Shown: piece by piece, positions 16,594-27,483 of the stretch
Layout: each line of letters begins with the position of its first letter
Numbering within the stretch: the stretch's first letter is position 1
Assembly (NCBI RefSeq): GCF_006539945.1
Contig: NZ_BJNZ01000019.1
Coordinates: forward strand, 31,890 to 95,889
Direction of reading: 5' to 3'
Source of the DNA: Cellulosimicrobium cellulans
GTDB lineage: Bacteria > Actinomycetota > Actinomycetes > Actinomycetales > Cellulomonadaceae
Length of the DNA stretch: 64,000 bases
The notes under the pieces: generated by a model
What the model was told of the DNA's origin: nothing
What the model saw: the letters and a program-made list of their open reading frames with translations, nothing else
The model's database searches: none
Program-made: the position numbers and the translations under genes

Positions 16594-17691
16594 GTGCGGT
16601 TCCAGGTACTCGACATCGTGTTCAACCCGCCCCATCCGGTGACCGGGGAGGCGGTCGCGCCGTCCGACCGGTTGAACCGGGTCGTGGAGACGGCGGTGCT
16701 GGCGGAGGAGCTCGGGTTCGACTCGTTCGCGGTGGGGGAGCGGCACGCGGGGGAGGTGCTGTCGTCGGCGCCGACGGTGATCCTGGGGGCGGTCGCGGCG
16801 CGGACGTCGCGGATCCTCCTGAGCACCGGCGTGACGGTGCTGTCGCTGCTCGACCCGATCCGCGTCGCCGAGGACCTCGCGACGGTGGACCAGCTCAGCC
16901 GGGGGCGGCTGGAGATCGTCATCGGCAAGGGCAACGAGGTGCTGCAGTACCCGCTGCTGGGGCTGGACATCGACAAGCAGTACGAGTACCTCCAGGAGAA
17001 CTACGAGCTCCTGCGGCTGCTGCTGTCCGAGGAGGACGTGAGCTGGACCGGGCGGCACCGGCACGCGCTGGAGCACGCGACGACGCTGCCGCGTCCGTTC
17101 GCGGGTCCGTTCCGCATCTGGCACGGGTCGGCGACGTCGCAGTTCGCGGTGGATCTCGCGGCGCGGTACGGGGACCCGATCGTGAGCGCCAACGCGCTCC
17201 AGCCGCGCGAGAACTACCAGGTGCTCATCGACCGCTACCGCGAGCGGTACGCGGAACACGGGCACGACCCGGCGTACGGGTTCGTCGGGTCGGGCTCGGG
17301 CGGGCTGTTCCTCGCCGACACGACGGAGGAGGCGATCGAGCAGTACCGCCCGATCTACGAGGGCCAGGTCGCGGCCGCGGCACGCCGCGGCTACGGGCCC
17401 GACGCCGTCGGGAAGGCGCCGAGCTTCCGGACGGTGGAGGACGCCGTCGAGCGCGGCCCGGCGCTCGTGGGGTCACCCGAGCGCGTGGCGGAGAAGATCC
17501 TCGACTACCACGCCTCCTACGGGCACGACCTCCAGTCGGTGTCCGTCAACCACCTCATCCCCGCGACGCAGCAGGAGGACGTGCTGCGCTGGTTCGCGGA
17601 GGAGGTGGTCCCGGTGGTGCAGGCCGAGGTGAAGACCGACCTGTGGAGCCCGGCCGACGCCCGCCGCGCGGCGGGGTTCACGGCGGCCTGA
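16594..17691 (+). CDS. Luciferase-like monooxygenase 5
   Basis: 365 residues from GTG 16594, chosen because AAGGAG (16581-16586) lies 7 nt upstream. RFQVLDIVFNPPHP at the N-terminus, GFDSFAVGERHAG near 42-54, LLSTGVTVLSLLDPIRVAEDLATVDQ and GRLEIVIGKGNEV are classical luciferase-like motifs. It may be the last gene of the organosulfur operon or a separate unit, because the palindrome at 16444-16500 lies between. The substrate is unknown. It shows no truncation or oddity. Confidence 0.88.
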   Translation: MRFQVLDIVFNPPHPVTGEAVAPSDRLNRVVETAVLAEELGFDSFAVGERHAGEVLSSAPTVILGAVAARTSRILLSTGVTVLSLLDPIRVAEDLATVDQLSRGRLEIVIGKGNEVLQYPLLGLDIDKQYEYLQENYELLRLLLSEEDVSWTGRHRHALEHATTLPRPFAGPFRIWHGSATSQFAVDLAARYGDPIVSANALQPRENYQVLIDRYRERYAEHGHDPAYGFVGSGSGGLFLADTTEEAIEQYRPIYEGQVAAAARRGYGPDAVGKAPSFRTVEDAVERGPALVGSPERVAEKILDYHASYGHDLQSVSVNHLIPATQQEDVLRWFAEEVVPVVQAEVKTDLWSPADARRAAGFTAA

Positions 17692-17910
17692 CGAGGCATC
17701 CTCGACGCCATGGTCGGCTCGCTCTTCCTCGAGCTGAGCGGCATGAATGATGGAGGAAACTGCGCCGCGGGCTCGGCTGCAGGCTAAGAGCACCCCTGCT
17801 GAAGAGGTCTACGGTGTAACGTCGCGTCTCCGGCGCGGCTCCAGTCTCGACGCCGGCTCTCGTATTCACGCCGCCTTCCCTGACGCGACGACCCATTCGT
17901 GAGGTGCGCC

Positions 17911-18231
17911 ATGACGAACCACTACTCGCTCGACGCGTTCTTCGGCTCGTTCTTCCACCAGGACTGGGAAGAGGACTACGGGAGCGCCGCAGGTGCTCTG
18001 GCGCGCTTCCTCGATCTGGCCGGCCCCAGCAGGTACGACGGACTCGTCGATGAAATCGATAGCACCCTGGACAACTACCGTTCCGACGAGCAGGTCGCCG
18101 AATGGATCAACGGCCGACTTCACGCCGAGATCTATCCTGAGGCTGTGGGAATGCCGCTGCGCGACTGGCTCCTTGTGGCCAGGGGAGAAGTGATGGCGAG
18201 AATCACCGCATCAGATCTTGACGGTCCCTAA
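17911..18231 (+). CDS. CdiI-like contact-dependent-inhibition immunity protein, orphan
   Basis: 106 residues from ATG 17911 with GAGG 6 nt upstream; an in-frame GTG at 17899 is less likely. The opening YSLDAFFGSFFHQDWEEDY and the acidic all-helical pattern ending in MPLRDWLLVARGE resemble the CdiI_2-type immunity family (FFxxYFHQDW near the start, a Trp-containing end). Known role: neutralising a cognate CDI toxin tip. No toxin gene is beside it. Base composition is clearly lower in GC than its neighbours, a sign of transfer. It could be an orphan immunity gene kept for protection. Confidence 0.6.
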   Translation: MTNHYSLDAFFGSFFHQDWEEDYGSAAGALARFLDLAGPSRYDGLVDEIDSTLDNYRSDEQVAEWINGRLHAEIYPEAVGMPLRDWLLVARGEVMARITASDLDGP

Positions 18232-18738
18232 GGAGTTTCGCTCTCTCGGTTTCTCGCGTGCGGGCTATGGTCGGCGGGTTTGATCGCCACGGCTCCGGTG
18301 GCGCGTATTGCTCGGCTGTGTCGGCGCGCGTCCGGGTGTCGACAACGTCGCTGTCGATCCCCTTAGCGCGTGCTTCGCTGTCGGTGGCGTCGCGGCGGTC
18401 AGTGCTGTCGCAGGTCGGGCACCGGCCCGAGCGCGCCCGGTCCACGAGCCCGTCGAGCCGGGCTGCCTCGGCGGCCACACGCTCACGCTCGCCGGGTTCG
18501 GTTCGTGCTCTGCGGTGCTGCGCGGTTTCCGCGGACGTCCGGTCTCAGGAGACGTCCCACCGCGCCGCCCCCGAGGGCTGGCGCCAGTGCGGCACCCCAC
18601 GGCCTGAGTCGCCCGTCCCAGTGCGGCGACACGTGAGGCAGCCGCAACTCACGTCGTCTCGGCGGAAACATCCGTCCGCCTGACGGGACGTCCGTCTCGA
18701 AACTTGACTCAACCGGTCGGGATTGTCTTTCCTGCTCC
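18232..18738. other. 507-bp intergenic patch, possible gene debris
   Basis: There is no convincing intact gene. On the minus strand, 18203-18545 is open and reads as a charged helical segment with a CPTC pair (RCPTCDSTDRRD) but has no good start or ribosome binding site. It might be the C-terminal debris of a larger gene. Near the right end TTGACT (18704-18709) may be the -35 box of the transporter leader, with no clear -10. Composition differs from the coding regions on either side. Confidence 0.35.
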
Positions 18739-18842
18739 CAGGTGACGAGCGTCAGCACCCAGGCCCGGCTCGCTGACCAGCAACCCTTCGACGTGACGGG
18801 GTGCTCCGGGAACGACCTGACCGCGCAGCTCCCGCTGCGCGG
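18739..18842 (+). promoter_or_regulatory. SAM-IV/SAM-I-like riboswitch upstream of the peptide importer
   Basis: CAGGT (18739-18743) can close with ACCTG (18814-18818) as P1. GTCAGC (18751-18756) pairs with GCTGAC (18772-18777). The core words GGCCCGGCTCGCTGA, CAGCAACCC and GGGGTGCTCCGGG occur in the order seen in SAM-I/SAM-IV aptamers. A perfect 9-bp hairpin, CCGCGCAGC/GCTGCGCGG with a TCCC loop (18821-18842), follows and may be the expression platform. It is more diverged than the elements at 3596 and 28236. Role inferred: SAM-dependent control of the importer genes. Confidence 0.75.
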
Positions 18843-18894
18843 TAAGCACGGCACCCCGGTGGGTTCCCCCGCCGCGACGGCCCTCGGCCCGGCG

Positions 18895-18924
18895 CGGACG
18901 ACCACCGGCGCCGGACGACCACCG
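18895..18924 (+). repeat. Tandem CGGACGACCACCGG in the importer leader
   Basis: Two exact 14-bp copies (18895-18908 and 18911-18924) sit between the riboswitch hairpin and the ribosome binding site GAGGAG of the lipoprotein gene. The CCGG ends can pair with each other. Function unknown. Confidence 0.5.
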
Positions 18925-18958
18925 GTCCTCAGCCGGTACACGAGGAGAGCAGCACGAC

Positions 18959-20587
18959 ATGAACCCCACACCTCACCGACGCCGGTCCCTGACCGTTGCC
19001 GCGGCGGCCGCCGCGACGGGCCTCCTGCTCAGCGCGTGCGCGGGCGGCGGCTCCGGCGCGTCCGACGGCGACGGGTCGCCCAGCCCGACGGGCGAGCCCG
19101 TGGCGGGCGGCGACCTGACCTTCGCGATCACGGTCGACTCGCACTGCATCGACCCGCAGCAGGTCGGCAACAACGACGCCATCGCGGCGGCGCGCCAGAC
19201 CGTCGCGTCGCTCACGGCGCAGGACCCGGAGACGGGCGAGATCGTGCCGTGGCTCGCGGAGAGCTGGGAGGTGAACGACGACGCGTCGAGCTACACGTTC
19301 CACCTGCGCGACGACGCGACGTACGCCGACGGCACGCCGATCGACGCCGAGTCGGTGAAGACGAACTTCGACGCGATCGTCGCCCTCGGCGCGACGGCGT
19401 CGCTCGGGTCGCAGTACCTCGTCGGCTACGAAGGCACGACGGTCACCGATCCGCAGACCCTCACGGTCGACTTCGCGGAGCCGAGCGCACAGTTCCTCCA
19501 GGCGACGTCGACCTTCTCCCTCGGCCTGCTCGCGCCGTCGTCGGCCGACCTGAGCGTCGAGGACCGCTGCGCCGGCAAGTTCGTCGGCTCCGGCCCCTTC
19601 TCCGTGAAGTCCTACACGCAGGACCAGGAGATCGTGCTCGAGAAGGTCGCGGGCTACGCGTGGGGGTCGGAGGCGAACGACCACCAGGGCGAGGCCTACC
19701 TCGACACCGTGACGTTCAAGGTCATCCCCGAGGCGAGCGTGCGCAGCGGCAGCCTGGTCTCGGGCCAGATCGACGCCTCGGCCGCGATCTCGACCGTCGA
19801 CCTCCCGCAGTTCGACGGCAACGGGTTCTGGCTCGAGTACCGCGCCAACCCGGGCGTCGTGTTCAACCTGTTCCCCAACGAGTCGAGCCCGCTCGCGGGC
19901 GACGAAGCCGTGCGGACCGCGATCCTCAAGGGCATCGACCGCGAGCAGATCGCGGACACCGTGCTCAGCGCGCAGGACGAGCCGGCCACGAGCGTCCTGT
20001 CCCACTCGACGCCGCTCTACGAGAGCGTCGCGGACGAGCTCGCCTACGACCCCGAGGGCGCGAAGAAGATCCTCGACGACGCAGGTTGGGTCGAAGGCGC
20101 CGACGGCGTGCGCGAGAAGGACGGCCAGAAGCTCTCGACGACCGTGACGTTCTGGCAGGTGCCGGAGCCCCTCGAGCTGGTCCAGCAGCAGCTCGCGCAG
20201 ATCGGCGTGGACCTCCAGCTCCAGCACGTGACCGTCGCCGAGTCGCAGGCCATCAAGGAGAGCGGCGACTTCGACTTCGACTACTACAACCTCACGCGCT
20301 CCGACCCGGACGTGCTGCGCACGATCTTCTCGGCGAACGCGCGCAACATCAACCAGCGCGACGCGGAGGAGGTCGACGAGCTGCTCGACGCGTCGGCCGC
20401 GGCGACCGACCCGGCCGAGCGGCAGGAGCTCGTCACGGAGGCCTCGCGCCTCCTGGTGCGGAAGGGCCACGCGATCCCGGTCTACGAGCTCTCGACGACC
20501 ATCGCGGCCGCCGACACGGTCCACGGCCTGACGTTCGAGGCGTCCTCGCGTCTCGACTTCTACGACGCCTGGGTCACCCAGGGCTGA
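18959..20587 (+). CDS. Family-5 (Dpp/Opp-type) substrate-binding lipoprotein
   Basis: 542 residues from ATG 18959 with GAGGAG (18942-18947) upstream. Arg-rich start, then a hydrophobic core and lipobox LLSAC with Cys 27, then a Gly/Ser/Asp linker. The mature part has the family-5 layout: PWLAESWEVNDDASSYTFHLRDDA near 95-118 and a typical C-terminal VYELSTT segment. The family binds peptides, nickel, opines or glutathione. The SAM-type riboswitch upstream points to sulfur-containing peptides or glutathione, by inference. It is the first gene of a four-gene importer operon. Confidence 0.94.
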   Translation: MNPTPHRRRSLTVAAAAAATGLLLSACAGGGSGASDGDGSPSPTGEPVAGGDLTFAITVDSHCIDPQQVGNNDAIAAARQTVASLTAQDPETGEIVPWLAESWEVNDDASSYTFHLRDDATYADGTPIDAESVKTNFDAIVALGATASLGSQYLVGYEGTTVTDPQTLTVDFAEPSAQFLQATSTFSLGLLAPSSADLSVEDRCAGKFVGSGPFSVKSYTQDQEIVLEKVAGYAWGSEANDHQGEAYLDTVTFKVIPEASVRSGSLVSGQIDASAAISTVDLPQFDGNGFWLEYRANPGVVFNLFPNESSPLAGDEAVRTAILKGIDREQIADTVLSAQDEPATSVLSHSTPLYESVADELAYDPEGAKKILDDAGWVEGADGVREKDGQKLSTTVTFWQVPEPLELVQQQLAQIGVDLQLQHVTVAESQAIKESGDFDFDYYNLTRSDPDVLRTIFSANARNINQRDAEEVDELLDASAAATDPAERQELVTEASRLLVRKGHAIPVYELSTTIAAADTVHGLTFEASSRLDFYDAWVTQG

Positions 20588-20657
20588 CCCGCCGGGCCCG
20601 CCTGCCCGACGCCGCGGCGTCGGGCAGGCGGGCATCCCCCACGGAAGGAGGCCGACC

Positions 20658-21611
20658 ATGGGCCGGTACGTCATGCGTCGCGCCGGGCAGGGGCTGTTCG
20701 TGCTCTGGGCGGCGTTCACGATCTCGTTCTTCGTCCTCTACCTGCTGCCCAGCGACCCGGCCGCGCTCATGGCGAGCGGCGGCGGCGAGGCGGACCAGGT
20801 GGACCCTGCGCTGCTCGACGCGCTGCGCGCGCAGCACGGCCTCGACCGGCCCGTGCCCGTGCAGTACGCCGACGCGCTGTGGCACGCGCTGCGCCTCGAC
20901 TTCGGCACGTCGTACTCGTCGGGCGCGCCCGCGACCCAGCTCGTGCTCCAGGCGCTCCCCGCGACGCTCCAGCTCACCCTCGCGGCGCTCGTCCTCGCGG
21001 TCGTGGCGGGCGCCGGCATCGCGATCGCGAGCACGTTCCCGCGTGCGGCCTGGCTGCGCCACGCGCTCGCGTCGCTCCCGCCGCTCGGCGTCGCCCTGCC
21101 GCCGTTCTGGCTGGGCCTGCTGCTCCTGCAGTGGTTCTCCTTCCAGCTACCGGTCTTCCCTGCGATGGGCAACGAGGGCGCGCTCAGCCTCGTGCTGCCG
21201 GCGGTCACGCTCGCCGTCCCGGCGAGCGCCGCGCTCGCCCAGGTTCTCGCGCGGAGCCTGCGCGGGACGCTCGGCGAGCCGTACGTCGAGACGGCGCGCG
21301 CCAAGGGCGCGAGCCGGGCGCGCGTGCACTTCGGCCACGCGCTGCGCAACGCCGCGATCCCGGCGCTCACCGTCCTGGGGGTCCTCGTCGGTGGGCTGCT
21401 CGGCGGCACGGTCGTCACGGAGACGGTTTTCTCGCGTGCGGGCCTCGGCCGGCTCACGGTCACGTCCGTGGACGCGCAGGACATCCCCGTGGTGCAGGCG
21501 GTCGTCGTCCTCTCCGCGCTCGTGTTCGTGGTCGTCACGCTCGTGGTCGACCTGCTCTACCCCCTGCTCGACCCTCGGATCGACGCACGACAGAAGGCGG
21601 TGGCCGCATGA
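20658..21611 (+). CDS. Peptide-type ABC importer permease 1 (DppB-like)
   Basis: 317 residues from ATG 20658 with GGAAGGAGG (20642-20650) upstream. About six membrane helices, the DppB-type N-terminal helix (GLFVLWAAFTISFFVLYLLPSDPA near 13-36), and the coupling loop EPYVETARAKGASRARVHFGHA near 212-233. It pairs with the permease encoded by the next gene, whose start overlaps this stop. Length is normal for the family. Confidence 0.94.
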   Translation: MGRYVMRRAGQGLFVLWAAFTISFFVLYLLPSDPAALMASGGGEADQVDPALLDALRAQHGLDRPVPVQYADALWHALRLDFGTSYSSGAPATQLVLQALPATLQLTLAALVLAVVAGAGIAIASTFPRAAWLRHALASLPPLGVALPPFWLGLLLLQWFSFQLPVFPAMGNEGALSLVLPAVTLAVPASAALAQVLARSLRGTLGEPYVETARAKGASRARVHFGHALRNAAIPALTVLGVLVGGLLGGTVVTETVFSRAGLGRLTVTSVDAQDIPVVQAVVVLSALVFVVVTLVVDLLYPLLDPRIDARQKAVAA

Positions 21612-22656
21612 GCACCAGGCCGGGAGTGCGCATCGTGCTCCGGGACGAGGCCCGGGTCGCGGACGCGGACCGTGCCGCGGCGGCGGACGCCCCGCCGTCG
21701 GGCGCGCTCGCCCCCGACGCCCCGCCCACCGACGCGCCCGAGGTGCGCACGCCCGAGGAGATCGAGGTCGCGGACCGCGAGGACGCGCGCGCGATCATCC
21801 GGGACGGGCGCGTCCGGACGCGAGGCCCCGCAGGCCGGTGGCGACGCGGGGCGCGGTACGCCGTGCGCCGTCCCGGGCTGGTCGTCGCCGTGCTCGTCGT
21901 CCTGCTCGTCACGGCGTGGGCTGTCGTCCCGCAGCTCTTCACGTCGTACGACCCGCTCACGGGCGTGCCCGCCGACCGGCTCCGACCGCCGTCGGGCGCG
22001 CACCTGTTCGGCACCGACCACCTGGGTCGCGACGTGTACGCGCGCGTCGTCCACGGCGCGTCCGCGTCGCTCAGCGCGACCGTCATCGCGGTGGCGGTCG
22101 GGCTCGTCGCCGGGTCGCTGCTCGGCCTGCTCGCGGGGTTCGTGCGCGGGTGGGTGGACGACGTCGTCGGCCGGTTCGTCGACGTCCTGCTCGCGATCCC
22201 CAGCATCCTGCTCTCGCTCGCGATCATCACGGCGCTCGGGTTCGGGACGATGAAGGTCGCGATCGCCGTGGGCATCACGAGCGTCGCGACGTTCGCGCGC
22301 GTCATGCGGGCCGAGGTCCTGCGGACCTCGACGTCGGTGTACGTCGAGGCGGCCCGCGCGTCGGGCGTGCGCTGGTACGGCGTGCTCGGGCGCCACGTGC
22401 TGCCCAACTCGACGGGACCGGTGCTCGCGCTCGTCGCGCTCGAGCTCGGCACGGCCGTGCTCGCCATCTCGGCCCTGAGCTTCCTCGGCTACGGGACGCC
22501 GCCGCCCGCGCCGGAGTGGGGCTCGCTCGTCTCGGGCGGGCGCGACTACCTGGCCACCGCGTGGTGGCTCACGACCATGCCGGGCCTCGTGATCGTCGCC
22601 GTCGTGCTGTCGGCGAACCGCGTCGCGCGGGCCCTGGAGCGGACCGGAGGGGACGC

Positions 22657-22660
<4 letters not shown>
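21608..22660 (+). CDS. Peptide-type ABC importer permease 2 (DppC-like)
   Basis: 350 residues from ATG 21608, overlapping the previous stop (ATGA). A long cytoplasmic Ala/Asp/Pro-rich N-terminal tail (about 75 residues) precedes the first helix. HLFGTDHLGRDVYARVVHGA near 130-149 is the classic DppC motif, and VYVEAARASGVRWYG is the coupling loop. The stop overlaps the start of the ATPase gene, so stoichiometric production is likely. Confidence 0.94.
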
Positions 22661-24388
<1,728 letters not shown>

Positions 24389-24390
<2 letters not shown>

Positions 24391-24445
24391 AACCGCAGGT
24401 CGCGAGGTAGGACACCAGGTGCTCTGTCTCGCGACCTGCGGTTCT
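24389..24445. terminator. Bidirectional terminator between importer and dps
   Basis: Two perfect 18-bp arms (24389-24406, beginning AGAACCGCAGG, and 24428-24445, ending CCTGCGGTTCT) enclose a 21-nt loop between convergent genes. The importer stop codon overlaps the first arm. Confidence 0.75.
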
Positions 24446-24465
24446 CTCTCGTCAAGCCGGTCAGG

Positions 24466-24951
24466 TCAGGCCTCGCGGTTCTCCGAGGAGAGGAACCAGG
24501 CCTGCTTCTCCAGGTCGGCGATGATCTCGTGCAGGATGTCGGCGCTCGTCGGGTCCTCGGCGTCGACGTCGTCGTGCACCTCGCGCACGACCTCGACCGT
24601 CTGGGCGAGGCGCTCGACGATCGCGTCGACCGTGTCGCCGACCGACACGAGGCCCGCCGGGTACGGCGAGAGGTCGGTCGTCGTCGCGACGGTCTCGGTG
24701 CGGCCGTCGGGCACGACCTGGAGCGCGCGCATGCGCTCGGCGACGGTGTCGCTGTGCTCGCGCGCGGCGTCCACGACGTCGTCGAGCTGGAGGTGCAGGT
24801 CGCGGAACCCGCGGCCGGTGACGTTCCAGTGGGCCTGCTTGCCCTGGACGTGCAGGTCGACGAGCGCGACGAGCACGCGCTGGAGGTGGGCGCGGAGCGT
24901 CTCCGACGCCTCGAAGCGGGCGGTGGCGCGGTGGATGGTGGGTGCGGACAT
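24466..24951 (-). CDS. dps: Dps ferritin-like DNA-binding/iron-storage protein
   Basis: 161 residues from ATG 24949-24951 with GAGGAG 5 nt upstream. The Dps four-helix fold is clear: the ferroxidase segment [20 protein letters not shown] near 39-58 with its His and Asp ligands, followed by [12 protein letters not shown] and the conserved [20 protein letters not shown] near 134-153. Known role: dodecamer that oxidises Fe2+ with H2O2 and shields DNA in stress. The N-terminal tail is short, so DNA binding may be weak. A small palindrome, CGTTC/GAACG at 25029-25042, lies upstream and could be a regulator site. Confidence 0.94.
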   Translation of the reverse strand: MSAPTIHRATARFEASETLRAHLQRVLVALVDLHVQGKQAHWNVTGRGFRDLHLQLDDVVDAAREHSDTVAERMRALQVVPDGRTETVATTTDLSPYPAGLVSVGDTVDAIVERLAQTVEVVREVHDDVDAEDPTSADILHEIIADLEKQAWFLSSENREA

Positions 24952-25028
24952 GGTGCTCCTCGCTCTCTCGGGGGTCTCCCGGAACGTGCGGCGGTCACCC
25001 GGCTTCCGTCGGTGCCGTCCTCGTGTCT

Positions 25029-25042
25029 CGTTCTCTTGAACG
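25029..25042 (-). promoter_or_regulatory. Candidate operator upstream of dps
   Basis: CGTTC and GAACG flank a 4-nt centre at 25029-25042, about 80 bp upstream of dps, in an A/T-richer stretch between divergent genes. A peroxide or iron regulator site is possible but not recognisable by consensus. Confidence 0.3.
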
Positions 25043-25214
25043 ATTCCAGACTAGGCAGGATTCCCCGGCCCCGCCAGCAAGGACAGGCGTGCCTGACCTG
25101 CGGCGACACGTGCCGGCAGTCCCCGTCGAGAGGGGGCGCGTCACGTTCTCTCGCCAGATGAGAGGACCCGTCGCGCCCCTTGCCGGACGGCGCCCGGAGT
25201 GGTCCGCTGGCGTC

Positions 25215-26240
<1,026 letters not shown>

Positions 26241-26415
26241 CCGGGTCAGCCCTGCAGCGCCGCGGTCCCGGGGAGCGGCACGTCGTCGGCGCTCCGCGTA
26301 CGCCCGACCCGCGTCGGCAGGACAGGGGCGAGGGCGAGCGACCCATCGCTCGGGACGGAACACGGGCCTAGACTGGAGAGGTCCTGTGGGTCTCCCCGCG
26401 CAGAGGTCGGCTCCG

Positions 26416-26817
26416 ATGTCGTGGCTGCTCATGATCTGGTGCGCGACGGCGTGCACGGCCGCCGCCGCGTGGTGGGTGCTGCGCGCCGGCCGGCCCCCGA
26501 GCCACCGGACGACCAGCCGGCCGCACCTGCTGCGCCGCCGCCCGACGCCCCCCGACCCGCTCGCGACGCTCGCGCTCCAGGTGCGGTTGAGCGAGCTCGC
26601 CGCGGAGATGCGGCGTATCGAGGCGGACCCGGACGTCTATGCCCGCGCCCACCACTACCTCGCGGTCCAGGGCGCGTACGACGCGCTGCTCCGGGAGGCG
26701 TGCCGGCTCACCGGCCTCACGGTCGAGGACGCGCCGTTGCGGGCCGGGTTCCGCACGGGCGACGACGAGCGGTTCCGCGAGGAGCTCGAGCTGAGCGCGC
26801 GCGGCTGGAGCTGGTGA
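26416..26817 (+). CDS. Small membrane-anchored protein of unknown function
   Basis: 133 residues from ATG 26416. One hydrophobic segment at residues 1-22 (MSWLLMIWCATACTAAAAWWVL) is followed by a basic stretch and a helical, charged cytoplasmic part (LQVRLSELAAEMRRIEADP, then AVQGAYDALLREACRL). A -10-like TAGACT is at 26369-26374, giving a short leader. I do not recognise the family. The last gene before a strong bidirectional hairpin. Confidence 0.65.
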   Translation: MSWLLMIWCATACTAAAAWWVLRAGRPPSHRTTSRPHLLRRRPTPPDPLATLALQVRLSELAAEMRRIEADPDVYARAHHYLAVQGAYDALLREACRLTGLTVEDAPLRAGFRTGDDERFREELELSARGWSW

Positions 26818-26845
26818 CCGGTCCGCCCGTGAGGGGCGGCGCGGG

Positions 26846-26896
26846 ACGGGCGAGGGGCCCGACGGCGGTGCGTCCGCCGTCGGGCCCCTCGCCCGT
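26846..26896. terminator. Strong bidirectional terminator hairpin
   Basis: A perfect 23-bp stem (arms 26846-26868 and 26874-26896, beginning ACGGGCGAGGGG and ending CCCCTCGCCCGT) with a 5-nt loop TGCGT lies between convergent genes. It is the longest perfect stem I see in the window. Confidence 0.85.
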
Positions 26897-26913
26897 GGTC
26901 CCGTCGCGTGCGC

Positions 26914-27483
26914 TCAGAGCGCCGAGTGGTCCCCGATCCGGTGGTAGGTGCGGTCGTGGTAGACGAGAGGCGACGGTGTGCCGGCCGCCTCGGGTCGCGG
27001 GCCGGCGCCCCTGCCGACGCTCGACGAGAGCGCCCGCAGCGAGACGAGGTAGGAGTCGCCGACGGGCGTGCGCTGCACGACACGGCCGCGGACCCAGGAG
27101 AGCGCGCCGTCGACCACGGGCTCGCCGGTGTCGAGACGGGACCAGCCGCCGTCCGCGAACCGGTCGATGCCGCTCGTGGCGAAGCGGGCCGAGACGTCGT
27201 CCTGGTGGTCGGCGAGGAAGCTCACCGTGAGCGTCCGCGCGGCGGAGACCGCGGGCCACGACGACGACGTCGACGCGAGCGAGAACGCGAGCAGCGGGGG
27301 CGCGGCCGAGACGGAGATGACCGACGTCGCGGTGAACCCGACGAGGCGGTCGTCGTGCTCGAGCGCGATCACGGCGACCCCGGCGGGGTGGCCGCGGAAC
27401 ACGGACTTGTACTCGTCGGGGGAGAGCTGCGGCTCGTCCTGCTCCGCCAGGAGGGCCTCCAGGTGGGTGAGCTCGGCGGTCAT
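26914..27483 (-). CDS. Flavin reductase domain protein (HpaC/DIM6-like)
   Basis: 189 residues from ATG 27481-27483, overlapping the stop of the FMN reductase gene upstream. YKSVFRGHPAGVAVIAL near 25-41, GFTATSVISVSAAPPLLAFSL near 50-70 and LTVSFLADHQDDVSARFA are the FMN-binding split-barrel signatures. Known role: NAD(P)H-dependent reduction of FMN for two-component monooxygenases. With the SAM-IV riboswitch upstream, the natural partners are the five luciferase-like enzymes encoded at 4051-17691. Confidence 0.93.
   Translation of the reverse strand: MTAELTHLEALLAEQDEPQLSPDEYKSVFRGHPAGVAVIALEHDDRLVGFTATSVISVSAAPPLLAFSLASTSSSWPAVSAARTLTVSFLADHQDDVSARFATSGIDRFADGGWSRLDTGEPVVDGALSWVRGRVVQRTPVGDSYLVSLRALSSSVGRGAGPRPEAAGTPSPLVYHDRTYHRIGDHSAL

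Noticed and set aside
17739..17787. A 14-codon frame (MNDGGNCAAGSAAG) as a leader peptide before the immunity gene
   Set aside because: It has one Cys only, no convincing ribosome binding site and no attenuator structure after it.
25086..25120. A frame reading CLTCGDTC upstream of the aldo/keto reductase, like another Cys-rich leader
   Set aside because: It has no start codon or Shine-Dalgarno in frame, does not end in Cys codons, and the downstream gene has no sulfur link.
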